Positions 63,954 to 64,000 of a stretch of DNA of 64,000 nucleotides are shown piece by piece (the stretch's first letter is position 1; every line of letters begins with the position of its first letter). Source of the stretch: Planctomycetales bacterium (GTDB lineage Bacteria; Planctomycetota; Planctomycetia; Planctomycetales; Planctomycetaceae); contig JANQPT010000051.1 in the NCBI GenBank assembly GCA_028285345.1, forward strand, positions 153,948 through 217,947. Direction: 5' to 3'. Made by a program: the position numbers and the translations under genes. Under the pieces are notes generated by a model, which made no database searches, was not told where the DNA came from, and was given only the letters and a program-made list of their open reading frames with translations.

Positions 63954-64000
63954 TGGGGCTGACAGGAATCGAACCTGCACTCCCGAAGGAACTGGATCCT
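63954..64000 (-). tRNA. tRNA-Leu (anticodon NAG), 5' part cut by window edge
   Basis: The complement reads the 3' half of a tRNA: end of the anticodon loop AGGA with stem TCCAG, a long variable arm (TTCC TTCG GGAG), T arm GCAGG TTCGATT CCTGT and acceptor CAGCCCC plus discriminator A. CCA is not encoded. The long variable arm marks a class II tRNA. The anticodon loop end (xAG then G37) gives anticodon NAG, hence leucine. Its first anticodon base lies outside the window. Confidence 0.9.

Noticed and set aside
63954..64000. tRNA-Leu as the attachment site of an integrated element covering the nitrate operon
   Set aside because: No integrase and no repeat of the tRNA 3' end is visible elsewhere in the window.

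Overview
The window reads as a chromosomal segment of a planctomycete, probably of the Planctomycetales. Marker families support this: a DUF1549/DUF1553 cytochrome-type protein paired with a DUF1501 protein, three sulfatases, DUF1559 and DUF1080 proteins, a PEP-CTERM protein, Tat-exported Gfo/Idh oxidoreductases, extracellular proteins with a LEDR-type N-terminus, and many short REP-like palindromes. The species cannot be named from the sequence alone.

Layout. 1-5.7 kb: two small planctomycete-type genes, an orphan metal-efflux adaptor and dnaE. 5.9-14.4 kb: a PEP-CTERM protein, then five tandem RTX-repeat (calcium-binding) paralogs, with one unrelated 395-residue gene between the first two. 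The RTX spacers reuse the same parts: a hairpin, a REP-like palindrome and a conserved leader block. 14.4-24.4 kb: a sulfatase, a malate/lactate-type dehydrogenase, two membrane proteins, a second sulfatase and a GH10-like protein. 24.9-28.5 kb: a BlaI repressor overlapping an M56 peptidase fused to WD40 repeats, with a BlaI-type palindrome upstream. 28.5-41 kb: DUF1080, STAS-like, Gfo/Idh, sugar isomerase-like, COG2509 flavoprotein, lipoprotein, DUF1549/1553, DUF1501 and DUF1573 genes. 42-46 kb: YihY, a lipoprotein and a third sulfatase. 46.4-53.3 kb: a metal-binding lipoprotein, a DUF1559 pseudopilin, an exported and membrane-anchored CobN-like chelatase, a MotA/TolQ/ExbB protein and a DUF2149 protein; this set resembles HmuS-HmuU-HmuV of Bacteroidetes haem operons. 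53.3-63.9 kb: a porin divergent from a nitrate assimilation operon. That operon holds a NarK-type transporter, a nitrite reductase fused to rubredoxin-like, Rieske and FNR domains, a DmsB-DmsC fusion and a molybdopterin nitrate reductase, behind a consensus sigma-54 promoter. The right edge cuts a tRNA-Leu.

The most unusual signals are two gene 3'-end fragments that lie beyond an intervening gene and in the same orientation as the parent gene. One is from the malate/lactate dehydrogenase (14500-14649) and one from the COG2509 flavoprotein (35499-35572). Many of their differences from the intact genes are synonymous. A third, related case is the downstream flank of the first RTX gene, which recurs after the 395-residue gene. 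Together these suggest insertion of single-gene cargo at gene 3' ends. The second system worth testing is the HmuS-like extracytoplasmic chelatase cluster.
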